Below, one piece after another: positions 46,832 to 56,900 of a DNA stretch of 64,000 bases (position 1 is the first letter of the stretch; each line of letters opens with the position of its first letter). Position numbers and translations under genes: made by a program. The stretch comes from Bacteroidota bacterium (lineage in GTDB: Bacteria > Bacteroidota > Bacteroidia > Bacteroidales > F082). The notes below the pieces were generated by a model. It was not told the DNA's origin. It was given only the letters and a program-made list of their open reading frames with translations, and made no database searches. Where the stretch lies: assembly GCA_016845105.1 (NCBI GenBank), contig JAERTF010000079.1, positions 1-64,000 of the forward strand. The letters are read 5' to 3'.

Positions 46832-47825
46832 AAGTGCGTGAAGGAAGATCTTCGGACGCAACAAATTTCACACTTTTTAATTCACTCATTAGCATTTTTT
46901 TGTTTTGGGATTTATGCCCGATTGCATAATTTAGTTCCTTTTTTGGCACGTGAATCTCGACACTTTTCGATTTATGCTTTTTTGCTATTGAACCAAGTAA
47001 TTCCTTCCAAATCTGAGTCATAACGAGTTCTTTAAAAGAAGAGTGGAATGGGCCGGCAATCATTTCTTCTCCGTTTATCAATCCTTCCGAGGGATGTAAA
47101 CCTACTCTGATAACATTAACCCCACCCTTTTCAAAAATAGGCAATAACTTCTTAGTCCAATCAATGGCATCCTTCAAATCCAATGGCATATAACTACCTT
47201 GTTTGTACCAAGTATGCATCTGTGTATCTCTAATTACTACTGCCGGATATATTCGCGTATTATCTGCTCCCGCACTGACAATTTTTTTTGCTGTATTCAA
47301 CGATTTTTCAAGAGTATCTCCTGGCAAACCAATCATCATTTGTAATCCTAGTTTAAATCCGTATTTTTTAATTAATGCTGCAGCCTCAATAATATGTTTC
47401 GAGCTATGACCCCTTCTGGTTTTTTTTAGGACCTCATCATCAAAAGATTGTGCTCCAAGTTCAATTGTTGTTACATTATAATTCTTAAGCATCTTCAAAA
47501 TATCTTTAGTAATGTAATCGGGTCGGGTTGATAATCTAACGCTTTGAATTTGCTCTAACCTTATATAAGGTTGAACATATTTTAGATATCTTTTTTGTTC
47601 CTCAACGGAAATACCTGTAAAGCTACCTCCAAAAAACCCTACTTCCACATATTTACGTTTTGCTTTAAATGTTCTAAGATGATTTTCAATGGTTTCGATT
47701 ATTTCATCACCTGATGGATGATGATGTTGTCCTGATATTTTTTTTTGATTACAGAAAACGCATTGGAAGGGACATGCTAGCTCTGGGATGAATATGGGGA
47801 TTGTATAGTGCCTAACAGTTAACAT
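46818..47825 (-). CDS. Elp3-like radical SAM protein
   Basis: This 335-residue protein starts at ATG 47825; a TTG at 47846 would add seven residues. The radical-SAM cluster motif is [10 protein letters not shown] (CxxxCxxC, about 16-25), followed by [10 protein letters not shown] and a SAM-binding region with [29 protein letters not shown] and [11 protein letters not shown] are typical of Elp3-type enzymes. The C-terminal GNAT acetyltransferase domain of true Elp3 is absent, leaving only a tail with SRTFKIH. Such stand-alone bacterial versions are annotated as radical-SAM proteins without a firm function, and may act on tRNA. The 3' ends of this gene and of the SDR gene overlap by 14 bp on opposite strands. 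Confidence 0.85.
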   Translation of the reverse strand: MLTVRHYTIPIFIPELACPFQCVFCNQKKISGQHHHPSGDEIIETIENHLRTFKAKRKYVEVGFFGGSFTGISVEEQKRYLKYVQPYIRLEQIQSVRLSTRPDYITKDILKMLKNYNVTTIELGAQSFDDEVLKKTRRGHSSKHIIEAAALIKKYGFKLGLQMMIGLPGDTLEKSLNTAKKIVSAGADNTRIYPAVVIRDTQMHTWYKQGSYMPLDLKDAIDWTKKLLPIFEKGGVNVIRVGLHPSEGLINGEEMIAGPFHSSFKELVMTQIWKELLGSIAKKHKSKSVEIHVPKKELNYAIGHKSQNKKMLMSELKSVKFVASEDLPSRTFKIH

Positions 47826-47855
47826 AATTTCACAAAGGTTATACAATTTTTTCGA

Positions 47856-47863
47856 TAATTTTG
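47856..47863 (+). promoter_or_regulatory. candidate -7 box of the coiled-coil lipoprotein gene
   Basis: TAATTTTG is an exact TAnnTTTG, 39 bp upstream of the chosen ATG at 47903. No TTTG lies at 19-21 bp spacing upstream. Confidence 0.35.
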
Positions 47864-47902
47864 CATTCTTATAAAGATAGAATAAAAATCAAAAAGGAAA
47901 TA

Positions 47903-48565
47903 ATGAGTTTATTGGTAAAAAATGCATCAAAAATACTGATGATAATAATTGCTACTACAATACTTACTGGCGGATTTACATCATGTAAAAGCAAGAAAAA
48001 AATAGCACGTGAAAAAGCGGCAGCTGAGTATGAATTAAAAGTTAAACAAGCAAAAAGTGACCTAACGGCAATGTTAAATGGAACTACAAAATGGAGTTTA
48101 GACGAGCAGGATAGCAGACTTAATGCTATTAAATCATATAATATTGATGATCCTGAGGTTATGGATTTGATTTCAAAAGTAGAGGCTAAGATTTCGATGG
48201 ACAGAGCTGAAGCTGAAAGGTTGGCTGAAGAAGAGCGACTTAAGCGTGAAGAAGCAGAAAGAAAATTGAAAGATGCTTCCAAATACCAGGAAATAAATAA
48301 CCAGTTGGCCGCTATTTCAACCTCAACAACCATTGATGCTGCAAATAAAAAAATAATGCTTTCGATGGATCAGTTTGCAAGCCCTGATGTACCTGTGTTA
48401 ATTATTATTAGCCAGTATGGAGGAGTAAATGATTATGATCGCCCTACTACAATTAGCAAGTTTTTAAACTATCTAAAAGACAAACAACAATATAAATATA
48501 ATGTTGAGTCGGTTAAACGAGATAGCTTGGGTAAAATTACAGAGTTAGAATTAATAAAAAAGTAA
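47903..48565 (+). CDS. coiled-coil lipoprotein of unknown function
   Basis: I start at ATG 47903, which follows AAAGGAAA, rather than an in-frame ATG at 47861 that would place 14 charged residues before the signal. The 220-residue precursor has a lipoprotein signal ending TGGFTSC (Cys at about 27). Next is a very charged helical stretch (KKKIAREKAAAEYELK, later RAEAERLAEEERLKREEAE, about 105-135), predicted to be a coiled coil. A small C-terminal alpha/beta domain reads MDQFASPDVPVLIIISQYGG and DRPTTISKFLNYLKDKQ. It is probably a periplasmic or outer-membrane-attached spacer protein. The following gene starts 4 bp after its stop and both are exported, so they likely act together. Confidence 0.72.
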   Translation: MSLLVKNASKILMIIIATTILTGGFTSCKSKKKIAREKAAAEYELKVKQAKSDLTAMLNGTTKWSLDEQDSRLNAIKSYNIDDPEVMDLISKVEAKISMDRAEAERLAEEERLKREEAERKLKDASKYQEINNQLAAISTSTTIDAANKKIMLSMDQFASPDVPVLIIISQYGGVNDYDRPTTISKFLNYLKDKQQYKYNVESVKRDSLGKITELELIKK

Positions 48566-48569
48566 GAAA

Positions 48570-49148
48570 ATGAAAATATCATATTTGTGGATTGCAGTTT
48601 TGCTTGTTAGTTTCTCACTTTCGGCAACATCACAGGATGAGTTAAGTCCCGAACGTAAGCAAGCAGTTGACAGCCTGGCTCTTGAAAAAGTACGCGACCT
48701 TAGCAAATACATCAGTATTATTGGCAGCAAAGAAACACCTTGGAGTGAAGCCAATAGGGTTATTGATAGGGCTGAAGAACTTTTTATGCCCGATAGCGAA
48801 ATAGGTGTTTCATCCTTAAATAATCCAGAAAATATAAGCTATTATAGTGTAAGGAAATATTTTGAGCGACTTATGCGCTTGAATTACAAAAAGGTTGAAA
48901 TAGAGTGGTACAATATTGAGTACATGAGCAACCTTCAGAAACAACCGGATGGTACTTTTGTTGGTGTTATAACCATATTCCAAAAATTTAAAGGTTATGA
49001 TGCTGAGGGAAGACTAGTTTATCAGGACACTACAAAAAAAGACATCACAGTTTTTGTTAAGCGAAAAGAAACTCAAATTGGTGGCAGGTTAATTGGTTTC
49101 TGGGATGTATTACTGGGTGATATGCGTGTTAAAGAAACATCAAAATAG
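48570..49148 (+). CDS. secreted protein of unknown function
   Basis: This 192-residue protein begins with a signal peptide (MKISYLWIAVLLVSFSLSAT, cleavage near SQDE). The mature domain is of mixed alpha/beta character, with ISIIGSKETPWSEANRVIDRA (about 49-69), YSVRKYFERLMRLNYKKVE and VGVITIFQKFKGYDAEGRL. I recognise no family. It follows the coiled-coil lipoprotein gene by 4 bp and is very probably co-translated with it, so I read the pair as one envelope unit. It ends 82 bp before the stop of lnt (convergent), with a degenerate inverted repeat in between. Confidence 0.65.
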   Translation: MKISYLWIAVLLVSFSLSATSQDELSPERKQAVDSLALEKVRDLSKYISIIGSKETPWSEANRVIDRAEELFMPDSEIGVSSLNNPENISYYSVRKYFERLMRLNYKKVEIEWYNIEYMSNLQKQPDGTFVGVITIFQKFKGYDAEGRLVYQDTTKKDITVFVKRKETQIGGRLIGFWDVLLGDMRVKETSK

Positions 49149-49221
49149 CTGGAAGCTGGAAGACAGAAGTCCGAAGAATAGTATTATTAAATTGACTACT
49201 ACAATTTTCTGACTTCAGTCT
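49148..49221. repeat. degenerate inverted repeat with GCTGGAA direct repeat
   Basis: GCTGGAA occurs twice in tandem (49148-49161). AGACAGAAGTCCGAA (49161-49175) and TTCTGACTTCAGTCT (49207-49221) are inverted copies agreeing at 13 of 15 positions. The element lies between convergent genes and could end both transcripts or be a dispersed minisatellite-type repeat; no T-run follows either arm. Confidence 0.5.
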
Positions 49222-49230
49222 ATTAAGTTT

Positions 49231-50835
49231 TTAAGCGAGGCTTTTCTTCTTTTTTAGATACCCTTGAGTAAACGAAATAAGGATTAGAAGTGCACTAACA
49301 AATGCTGAAATTCTAGCCAGATAATCACCATTTTTAACATAATAGGTTAATTCATAATTGGCATTTAGTGTTTGTTGAATTACTGCTGGTTCCCAGTATG
49401 CTGTTTCTTGTAACACATCTCCTCGTTGATTAATGAATGCTGATACTCCAGTGTTGGCCGACCTGGCTACACTACGGCGTGATTCGATAGCTCGTAGTAC
49501 AGAAAACAGAAAATGTTGTTTGTAGCCTGGCGAATCACCCCACCAGCCATCGTTTGTAATTACAAATATTAATCCTGCACCTAATTTAACCGAATTTGCA
49601 ACAAATTCACCATAAACTGATTCATAACAGATAATAGGTGATACTCCCATTTTCTTGCTTTCGCTAACAAATGATACAGGCTCACTTTCTCTACCAAGAG
49701 TCCCGGTTGTTCCTCCCAGGTCAATGGCAAGTTTTTCAATGGGTTTTAATATCCACCATGATGGCATAATCTCAACTCCTGGAGTTAACTTTGATTTATG
49801 ATGAACCTGATAATCACCTTCATACTCAACTAAAATCGCAGTGTTAAAAGCATAGTATTTCTCAAGTGTTTTTGAGAAACTACGAGCAGCATTGGTAGGC
49901 TTCTCACCTTCTTTTACAAGTCGATAAGTAGTAGCTCCAATAACTATGGATGTATTTGGAAATTTACTCAGGGCTTTCTTGATTTTACGCAAGCTAATTG
50001 ATTTATGTAGCCATTCTTCCCATATATCTTCCTGTAATGCCGACTCTGGAAACACGATAAAATCAGTGCTATCAACTATTTTTTGGGCAGCAAGCTTTAG
50101 GTTTTTATCCAGCAATGTATTATAAGAAAGGGTGTACTGTTCATTATAAGGATCAATGTTTGGCTGAACAACAACCACATCAACAGGGTTTTCCAATTCT
50201 TGATAGTTATTATAAATTGAATATGAGAGAAATAAAGGAACAACAATTACTATAATTAAGCCATTACCAGGAATAATTGTATTAATTTTAGGTACTTTAT
50301 TAATGATTTTTGATAGTATATCGAAAATCAGAAGGTTGGCAATAATAACCCACATAGTACCTCCAAGGCTTCCGGTATACTCATACCATTGGATCCAGGT
50401 ATGTTTTGATGCAAATACATTTCCCAAATTCAACCACGACCAGGTTAGATCCCAGTTCATATGAATATATTCCCAGGTTACCCAATAAAACAATAGTATA
50501 AATGCTCCTTTCTTGTTGTTAAATAGATTCTTTCGGGATATATGATAAAGCTGAAAAACAATTGCTATAAATAATGAATTTAGAACAAATGCCATAACTG
50601 AACCACCCTCGGTTGAGTTCCATATCCACCAGGTTGTGGCCACATTCCATATTAAAAAGGCAAGCCATGAATACCAAAACATCCCTTTGCCATTATTATC
50701 TCCCAAATATTTCTGTACAAAGAGTAATGGCACTAAAGCAATAAAAATTAAAGGTGTAAACCCATTAACGGGCCATGAAATTGTAAGTAATACACCTGTT
50801 AGAATTGATAATAATATAAATAATTTGGTCTTCAT
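49231..50835 (-). CDS. lnt: apolipoprotein N-acyltransferase
   Basis: This 534-residue inner-membrane enzyme adds the third acyl chain to the N-terminal Cys of lipoproteins, completing their maturation. The first 200 residues contain about six hydrophobic helices (for example LFILLSILTGVLLTIS and YWVTWEYIHMNWDLTWSWL). The periplasmic nitrilase-like domain (about 215-500) has the expected triad: Glu in FPESALQ, Lys in VHHKSKLTPGVEIMP and Cys in ISPIICYESVYGEF. A final helix (about 510-525) closes the protein. The size is normal. It matters here because the window encodes several lipoproteins. It is the last gene of a minus-strand run after the YhhN-like gene (69-bp gap). Confidence 0.95.
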   Translation of the reverse strand: MKTKLFILLSILTGVLLTISWPVNGFTPLIFIALVPLLFVQKYLGDNNGKGMFWYSWLAFLIWNVATTWWIWNSTEGGSVMAFVLNSLFIAIVFQLYHISRKNLFNNKKGAFILLFYWVTWEYIHMNWDLTWSWLNLGNVFASKHTWIQWYEYTGSLGGTMWVIIANLLIFDILSKIINKVPKINTIIPGNGLIIVIVVPLFLSYSIYNNYQELENPVDVVVVQPNIDPYNEQYTLSYNTLLDKNLKLAAQKIVDSTDFIVFPESALQEDIWEEWLHKSISLRKIKKALSKFPNTSIVIGATTYRLVKEGEKPTNAARSFSKTLEKYYAFNTAILVEYEGDYQVHHKSKLTPGVEIMPSWWILKPIEKLAIDLGGTTGTLGRESEPVSFVSESKKMGVSPIICYESVYGEFVANSVKLGAGLIFVITNDGWWGDSPGYKQHFLFSVLRAIESRRSVARSANTGVSAFINQRGDVLQETAYWEPAVIQQTLNANYELTYYVKNGDYLARISAFVSALLILISFTQGYLKKKKSLA

Positions 50836-50904
50836 TTAATACAATTTTAAGAATGTAAAACTAATAATTTTGCAACAAACAAATCTCTTTAGTTCGAAAT
50901 AGGT

Positions 50905-51534
50905 TTATATGGATAATGCTAAAAATATCAGGGCACCCCAATAGGTTGAATGGATTAAAAGCGATGATGCACGATTGCTTTTTACAAACCGAGCATAGCC
51001 CAAAAATGAGTCTGAGATCACAAATAGAATAGCTCCAATAAGGGTAAATAATGCGGATGAACTTGCAATATAATAGAATCTGCCCATGGCTTGCCAAATA
51101 AATACCATTAATACAATGGCATAAAATATTACAGGTACTAACATCTTTCCTGTTTTAGGTAATAAAATCCATAAAAATACAATGGCATAAACAGCTGCAG
51201 GTAACAGCAACCCAAGATCAAAATAAGGTCCAAAACCAACAACAAAGGCAAGTATAAAAAACAAATGGGCCACAAAAAATGATCCTAATCCTTCAACAAA
51301 TTTATTTGATGGTAACATTAGAAAAACATCACCAATTAGAGACAACAACAAACCTGTGATAATTAAAGTCTTGTATGTACCACAATGGCCATAATCCTGA
51401 AGAATTGCCAGCACTATTACCAGAATTGTTGCCAAAGGTTTGGATACATAACGTAATTTGTGATAGTTATTTCTATCAGCAAAAACATAGGTGCCTCCTG
51501 ATATAATAACTAATATGATAATAGCGATATTCAT
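50905..51534 (-). CDS. YhhN/TMEM86-family lysoplasmalogenase-like protein
   Basis: This 209-residue protein is almost wholly membrane-embedded, with about eight short hydrophobic helices. It has the YhhN pattern: RYVSKPLATILVIVLA near the start (about 28-43), LIGDVFLMLPSNKFVEGLGSFF (conserved GDxxLM) in the middle, and ALFTLIGAILFVISDSFLGY (conserved SDS) near residue 170. Animal TMEM86 proteins hydrolyse lysoplasmalogen; bacterial YhhN function is not settled. It lies between hflX (52 bp) and lnt (69 bp) on the same strand, a lipid-active protein beside a lipoprotein acylase. Confidence 0.88.
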   Translation of the reverse strand: MNIAIIILVIISGGTYVFADRNNYHKLRYVSKPLATILVIVLAILQDYGHCGTYKTLIITGLLLSLIGDVFLMLPSNKFVEGLGSFFVAHLFFILAFVVGFGPYFDLGLLLPAAVYAIVFLWILLPKTGKMLVPVIFYAIVLMVFIWQAMGRFYYIASSSALFTLIGAILFVISDSFLGYARFVKSNRASSLLIHSTYWGALIFLALSI

Positions 51535-51586
51535 TTGTGAAAGTTGAATTTGTCCAAAAATAATATTTGAACAACATTAAAGACTT

Positions 51587-52786
51587 CTAATAGAGGAAAT
51601 TATTATATGGATATCTAATTGCATGCACTTCCTTTATGTTGTCGTATAGTAGTTTACGGAATTCATGATAGTTTTCCTTTGTCTTGGCTGAGATAAAAAT
51701 ACAAGGATGATTATCCTTTGCCATCCAGCTTTTTTGAAGGTCGAATAGGCTTTGGTTTTCTTTTGTAGCTGGTGTAAGATCATCCTCTTCTTTTTCAACC
51801 CAGTTATATGCATCCACTTTATTGAAAACCATTATCACCTTTTTGTCTCCGGCTCCAATTTCTGATAGTGTTTGATTAACTGTTTCTATTTGATCTTCAA
51901 ATTCGGGATGACTTATATCTACAACATGAATTAGTATGTCTGATTCACGAACCTCATCAAGTGTTGATTTAAATGATTCAACTAGTCCATGTGGTAGTTT
52001 TCTAATAAAACCTACAGTATCAGATAATAAGAATGGCAAATTATCAACAACAACTTTACGTACGGTTGTATCAAGTGTAGCAAACAACTTATTTTCTGCA
52101 AATACTTCAGATTTGCTTAATAAGGTCATAATGGTTGATTTGCCAACATTTGTATAACCAACCAACGCAGCACGAATTAATTGACCTCTATTTTTACGTT
52201 GTGTTGCTTTTTGCTTGTCAATTTGAATAAGTTTCTTCTTAAGCAGACTTATTTTATCACGAATTATCCTTCGATCAGTTTCTATTTCAGTTTCACCTGG
52301 GCCACGTAACCCAATCCCTCCTCGTTGTCTTTCGAGGTGTGTCCACATACCGGTCAGTCGAGGGAGTAAGTATTGATACTGAGCAAGTTCTACCTGAACT
52401 TTTGCGTGGGCTGTTTGAGCCCTTTTAGCAAAAATATCCAGGATCAGATTTGTTCTATCGAGAATTTTACACTCAAGTGCTTTCTCCAAATTCCTGATTT
52501 GTGAACCACCAAGCTCATCATCAAAAACTACCATGTCGATTTCAGCAGCTTTAACATATTGCTTTATTTCTTCAAGCTTCCCCGAACCCACATAGGTTCT
52601 GGAGTTTGGGTAGTCAAGTGGTTGGGTAAAACGCATTATAGGCTTTCCCCCGGCAGTTTCAATTAGAAATGCGAGTTCATCAAGGTATTCATTTACCTTT
52701 TCTTTTTGCTGTGCATTGGTAATTAAACCAACCAGAACCGCTGTTTCAGGTTCATTTTTTATGGATGTATTTTTCTTTTCTAACAA
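51587..52786 (-). CDS. hflX: GTPase HflX
   Basis: This 399-residue cytoplasmic GTPase binds the 50S subunit and rescues or dissociates stalled ribosomes under stress. The start is TTG at 52786, 3 bp after the trpS stop; no ATG occurs before about residue 50. An N-terminal HflX domain (about 15-110) holds RTYVGSGKLEEIKQYV and DELGGSQIRNLEK. A helical linker with QYQYLLPRLTGMW and RGGIGLRGPGETEIETDRR follows. The G domain starts with VGYTNVGKSTIM (P-loop) and shows LFATLDTTVRK, DTVGFIRKLPH (switch II) and FNKVDAYN. All GTP-binding motifs are intact. The tight coupling to trpS suggests one transcript. Confidence 0.95.
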   Translation of the reverse strand: MLEKKNTSIKNEPETAVLVGLITNAQQKEKVNEYLDELAFLIETAGGKPIMRFTQPLDYPNSRTYVGSGKLEEIKQYVKAAEIDMVVFDDELGGSQIRNLEKALECKILDRTNLILDIFAKRAQTAHAKVQVELAQYQYLLPRLTGMWTHLERQRGGIGLRGPGETEIETDRRIIRDKISLLKKKLIQIDKQKATQRKNRGQLIRAALVGYTNVGKSTIMTLLSKSEVFAENKLFATLDTTVRKVVVDNLPFLLSDTVGFIRKLPHGLVESFKSTLDEVRESDILIHVVDISHPEFEDQIETVNQTLSEIGAGDKKVIMVFNKVDAYNWVEKEEDDLTPATKENQSLFDLQKSWMAKDNHPCIFISAKTKENYHEFRKLLYDNIKEVHAIRYPYNNFLY

Positions 52787-52789
52787 AGG

Positions 52790-53803
52790 CTATAAGGAGT
52801 AATATTTTCGAAAACCTATTATTTGACGTACTTCTTCAACTGTTCTACTAGCACTTTCATGTGCTTTTTCTTTACCAATATTCATAACTTTTCTGATATA
52901 ATCATCATCTGATGAAAGTTCATCTATTTTTTCGCGGTAAGGTTCGGTAAAGTTAATCATATCTTCGGCAAGTTGTTTTTTTAAATCACCATACCGTATT
53001 GTACAATCGTTATATTGATCATCAAATTGCTTAATAATAACCGGGTCGGAAACTATCTCGAGTAAGGAAAATAAATTTTGAATCGCTTCTGGTTTTTCCT
53101 GATTTTTTTCTGTTGGACCACCATCAGTAACAGCACGCATTACTTTTTTGCGAAGTTTTTTGGGGTCATCATTTAAAAATATTGCATTTCCTTCGCCCTC
53201 CGATTTTCCCATTTTGCCAGATCCATCAAGTCCTGGAATTTTTACCAGTTTTTCCCCAAAGTTATAGGCTGTTGGTATTGGAAAAAAATCTTTGCTGTAC
53301 ATATTGTTAAAACGACGTGCATATGCTCGAGTCATCTCAAGATTTTGCTCCTGATCCTTTCCAACTGGTACCTTTGCTGCCTTGTGAATAATAATATCTG
53401 CAGCCATAAGAGTTGGATATGTAAGCAATCCAGCATTAACATTATTTGGTTGTTTCCGGGCTTTATCCTTAAACGTTGTTACCCTTTCAAGCTCCCCCAT
53501 ATATGCGTTCATATTCAAAAAAAGGTAAAGCTCGGCAGTTTCAGGTAAATCGCTTTGGAGATATAATGTTGCTTTTTCAGGATCCAGACCAGCTGCTAGA
53601 TATTCGATAAGAACCTGCTTAACATTGTTTTGTAGATCTCCAGGAGTTGGATGTGTTGTTAGCGAGTGATAATCTGCAATAAAAAAGAAACATTCATTTG
53701 TTTCTTGCATTTTTACAAAATTCTTAATGGCCCCAAAGTAATTACCCAAATGCAAATTACCAGTTGGCCGAATACCACTTACTACTATTTCTTTGTTAGT
53801 CAT
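52790..53803 (-). CDS. trpS: tryptophanyl-tRNA synthetase
   Basis: Starting at ATG 53803 (337 residues) this class I synthetase joins tryptophan to tRNA-Trp. An upstream in-frame extension of 19 residues (LILIIFPTFAILKF-like) looks non-genic and I leave it out. The HIGH-type signature is in SGIRPTGNLHLGNYFGAI (about 8-25). The KMSKS loop is PGLDGSGKMGKSEGEGNA (about 187-204). DADIIIHKA-like residues (LMAADIIIHKAAKVPVGKDQ) line the Trp pocket. Length and order match bacterial TrpRS. It is the first gene of a minus-strand run trpS-hflX-yhhN-lnt, preceded by a TAnnTTTG box 23 bp before the ATG. Confidence 0.96.
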   Translation of the reverse strand: MTNKEIVVSGIRPTGNLHLGNYFGAIKNFVKMQETNECFFFIADYHSLTTHPTPGDLQNNVKQVLIEYLAAGLDPEKATLYLQSDLPETAELYLFLNMNAYMGELERVTTFKDKARKQPNNVNAGLLTYPTLMAADIIIHKAAKVPVGKDQEQNLEMTRAYARRFNNMYSKDFFPIPTAYNFGEKLVKIPGLDGSGKMGKSEGEGNAIFLNDDPKKLRKKVMRAVTDGGPTEKNQEKPEAIQNLFSLLEIVSDPVIIKQFDDQYNDCTIRYGDLKKQLAEDMINFTEPYREKIDELSSDDDYIRKVMNIGKEKAHESASRTVEEVRQIIGFRKYYSL

Positions 53804-53826
53804 TGTTAATCTAAATTTTAAGATTG

Positions 53827-53834
53827 CAAAAGTA
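53827..53834 (-). promoter_or_regulatory. candidate -7 box of trpS
   Basis: The minus strand reads TACTTTTG, an exact TAnnTTTG, 23 bp upstream of the trpS ATG at 53803. This also supports the shorter trpS start, because the longer one would place the box inside the gene. No TTTG at the standard spacing. Confidence 0.4.
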
Positions 53835-53967
53835 GGAAAAATGATTAATGTCAGTATCACCTTACGGTTTTAGCCTTTTCAATAGCTAAAGTATTACAAT
53901 CACCGTCAATAAATAAAGCTACTTTTTTATATCTTTAGGGGGTCAAAACCAATTAAATAATGCTAAC

Positions 53968-56900
53968 TTGTTGATATTGTCCACACAAGGAAAAAGGGCA
54001 ACTTTTTTAGCAACAGAAAAACTAGCAAAACTGTCAATATTTCTGTTTCTATTTATGGGGATGTTACCGCTATTTTCTCAGATAATGGTTTCCCCAACCC
54101 AACAACCATCCTCACTAGTAATATGTGAAGGTGATAGTACATTTTCTTTACTTATTGCTAATACTTCAGGAAATACAATATCAGGGTCAGTGTTAAATCT
54201 CAACCTACCATCAAGTTGCTTATATATTCCCGGATCAATAATTGGTGCAAATGAGTTTGATATCTCAAATCTAAATCAACCTGTATTCTCTGTTCCTGAT
54301 ATACTAAATAATACTTCACACAATATGGACTTCAATGCTGAGGTCATTTGTGGATTCGATAATTCAGAAGATTTCATCTATCTCCTTACTCATAACAATA
54401 ATGTTTATACAGGATTTGACACGCCTCTTCAAAACTATTACTATCCGTCAATAGTTATCACAAACATTACTAACAGCTCTGCTACTGTACAAGTTAACCA
54501 GTCTATAACACGTGATTTTACCATAGAACAGCAGGGGTTAGTTGCATCATTGGATACTTTAATAATAATTGATGAACACTCTTCTGATATAGAAGTTGTT
54601 TCAGTAAGCATAGGCACTTTAATTACGGACCCTGGGCCAGGGCCTATTTTGTTTGATACAATAATAATAACCGGCTCTGATATGCCAGGTGGTAATAATA
54701 GTTTCGACTACGGTGAGTCATTGTATATTTCTGAAACAGTTAGACTCCTTGGTTGTGATAATGGACAGAGCACAATAAATGCAACATGGGGTTGCTATGA
54801 AGATTATTGTGAAAACTATTATGCTTACCCTTCTGTTTCACCTGCTTCAGGAGTCCCAAATATTGATATTGTTTATACGGGAAATGTACAAGGTTGGGGA
54901 TTCATTGACAATTCTGGCTTTATAGAGTTCGATGTAACAAATAATGGATCCGGAGCAGGAACTGCATTTGATTTAATTACTTTGGGTGGATTCTCATCTT
55001 CAAGTAATATCTATTACCCCAACAATAATTGGCTTAATGAGATAGATTCCTTTTCAGTGAACGGTAATTTTATCCAAGCAGATTACAATTATGCACCTGG
55101 TGCTATCAATGGTCGTTACGCTTATTATTTTGATTATTCGTTTCCTTTCGATCCGGATGGTCCAGGAGTGGGCATTGAAGATTCAGATGGTGACGGGGTT
55201 TTTGATGATCTTCCGGTTGGGCACACCGTTACAGTAAAGGCGCACACATATTACAATTGGCAGGAGGCACAAACTAGTATTTCAACAGGTCCCTCATGTG
55301 GTAGAGGGTGGACCAATAATGCCTGGCAATCATTTAGATCTGGGTATGATTTAACTGATCAGTGCTCATCCTCCCCAGGAGCAACCTGGGTTCCCAATCC
55401 AAACTTATTGTTGTTTATGACATACAACACTAACACATTGGAGCATACAATTCCTGCCGATATATACGATGGTACAACTGTTTGGATGGAACAACAGGTA
55501 TCTACCTCAACCAAAGTTGATGATGATGGTTGTCCCAATGATTCAGTAATTTATAATGTTGAATTACCAGACGGTATTATAATTGCTGGAGGAACTGCAA
55601 CCTATAAAGGAATAAGTATGGGAATCCCAACTTATAATGGTAATATAGCTACTTATTTATTAAATAAAAATAGAGTTAAAACCGGAGGTTGGTTTAAAGT
55701 TCCGTTGCAAATTGATTGTAATGTACAACACAATCCCACAGGTACCATCGAAACAAATCTAAAATTTTGGTGCGATAATACCCTATATCCATCACGTTTT
55801 TTTACATATTGGTGCTCTGAAACACCTACATTCGGTATTCAGTGTCCGGTAGGAAGTTGTACAGATCCATATATAACCCAATTTGATGTACAAAGAATGA
55901 CCATGGGTTGGGTAGATAATCAACTCACTCAAAAAGCTGATCCATCAACTCCAGGAGTTAGTCTTGACCATGCCATGGCTCTGGATTCAATTCGAATTTC
56001 ATCAACGGCACTATTAAATGGCTCTTATGATAGTTTGTTTTTTTACCTTCATCACAATAATCTTCCTGGGAATTGGAGTAATCACCTTTTCTTTAACTAC
56101 CTAACCGATACTCTTCAATTTTATGATTCAGAGACAAATACTTGGGTTATTTGCTCCGATCTAGCTCCATCGATAAGAAATGGAACTAAATCTGGATTAA
56201 CATTAAATATTAGTGAATTAACTAGTACTGGTGGGTGTTTAGATGGATATACAATTTCAGATGGAGATTCAATAAAGTATATTGTTATTGGTCAGGTACG
56301 TAATGTTGATCGCACCGGATGGGAAACTGTTCCTGAATTTAGAGCGCATTTTTATAATCGAGAATTTGGTGAGGAAAAGTATTGTAACGATCGTGGTATT
56401 ACTTATAATATACTGGGAAGCAATTTAACCTTTTCAAGAAACACATATATTAACCCAGCCACCATTGAAGGTTGTGACGATTTACTATTTTACGGTCAAA
56501 TATATCGATGGCTGGATATTTGTAATGGGGAAAATACTTTTCCCAACGAAGTGAGGCCATATGTTGTCCTTGATTCAATTACATTTTTACTACCAGAAGG
56601 GTTTGATTATCAGCCCGGCACTGCCATACACAAGTATCGAAAAATTGACGGAGGTTTAGATAGTGAACCAATTGCTGATCCCATCATAGAATATAATAAC
56701 AATCAGGTGAGTCTCCTCTTTGTCAGAGATGCAAGTTGGAGTTATTCAGCTTATATCGATTGTAGTCGAGATCAGGATAGGGTGGATTTCTATGCAACAG
56801 CATCTTGTCAAACATCATCAATTATTCAAAGTGAAATGGAGGTAACTGGTAGATATCAATTTTATGCTGATAAAGTAGGTATTACCCAACAATCAACTGC

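Noticed and set aside
47869-48333. 154-codon minus-strand frame.
   Set aside because: It is antisense to the coiled-coil lipoprotein and its Ser/Ala/Leu composition mirrors Glu/Lys-rich codons read backwards.
53804-53860. Longer N-terminus of trpS.
   Set aside because: The added residues are hydrophobic and unlike the family, and would place the TAnnTTTG box inside the gene.
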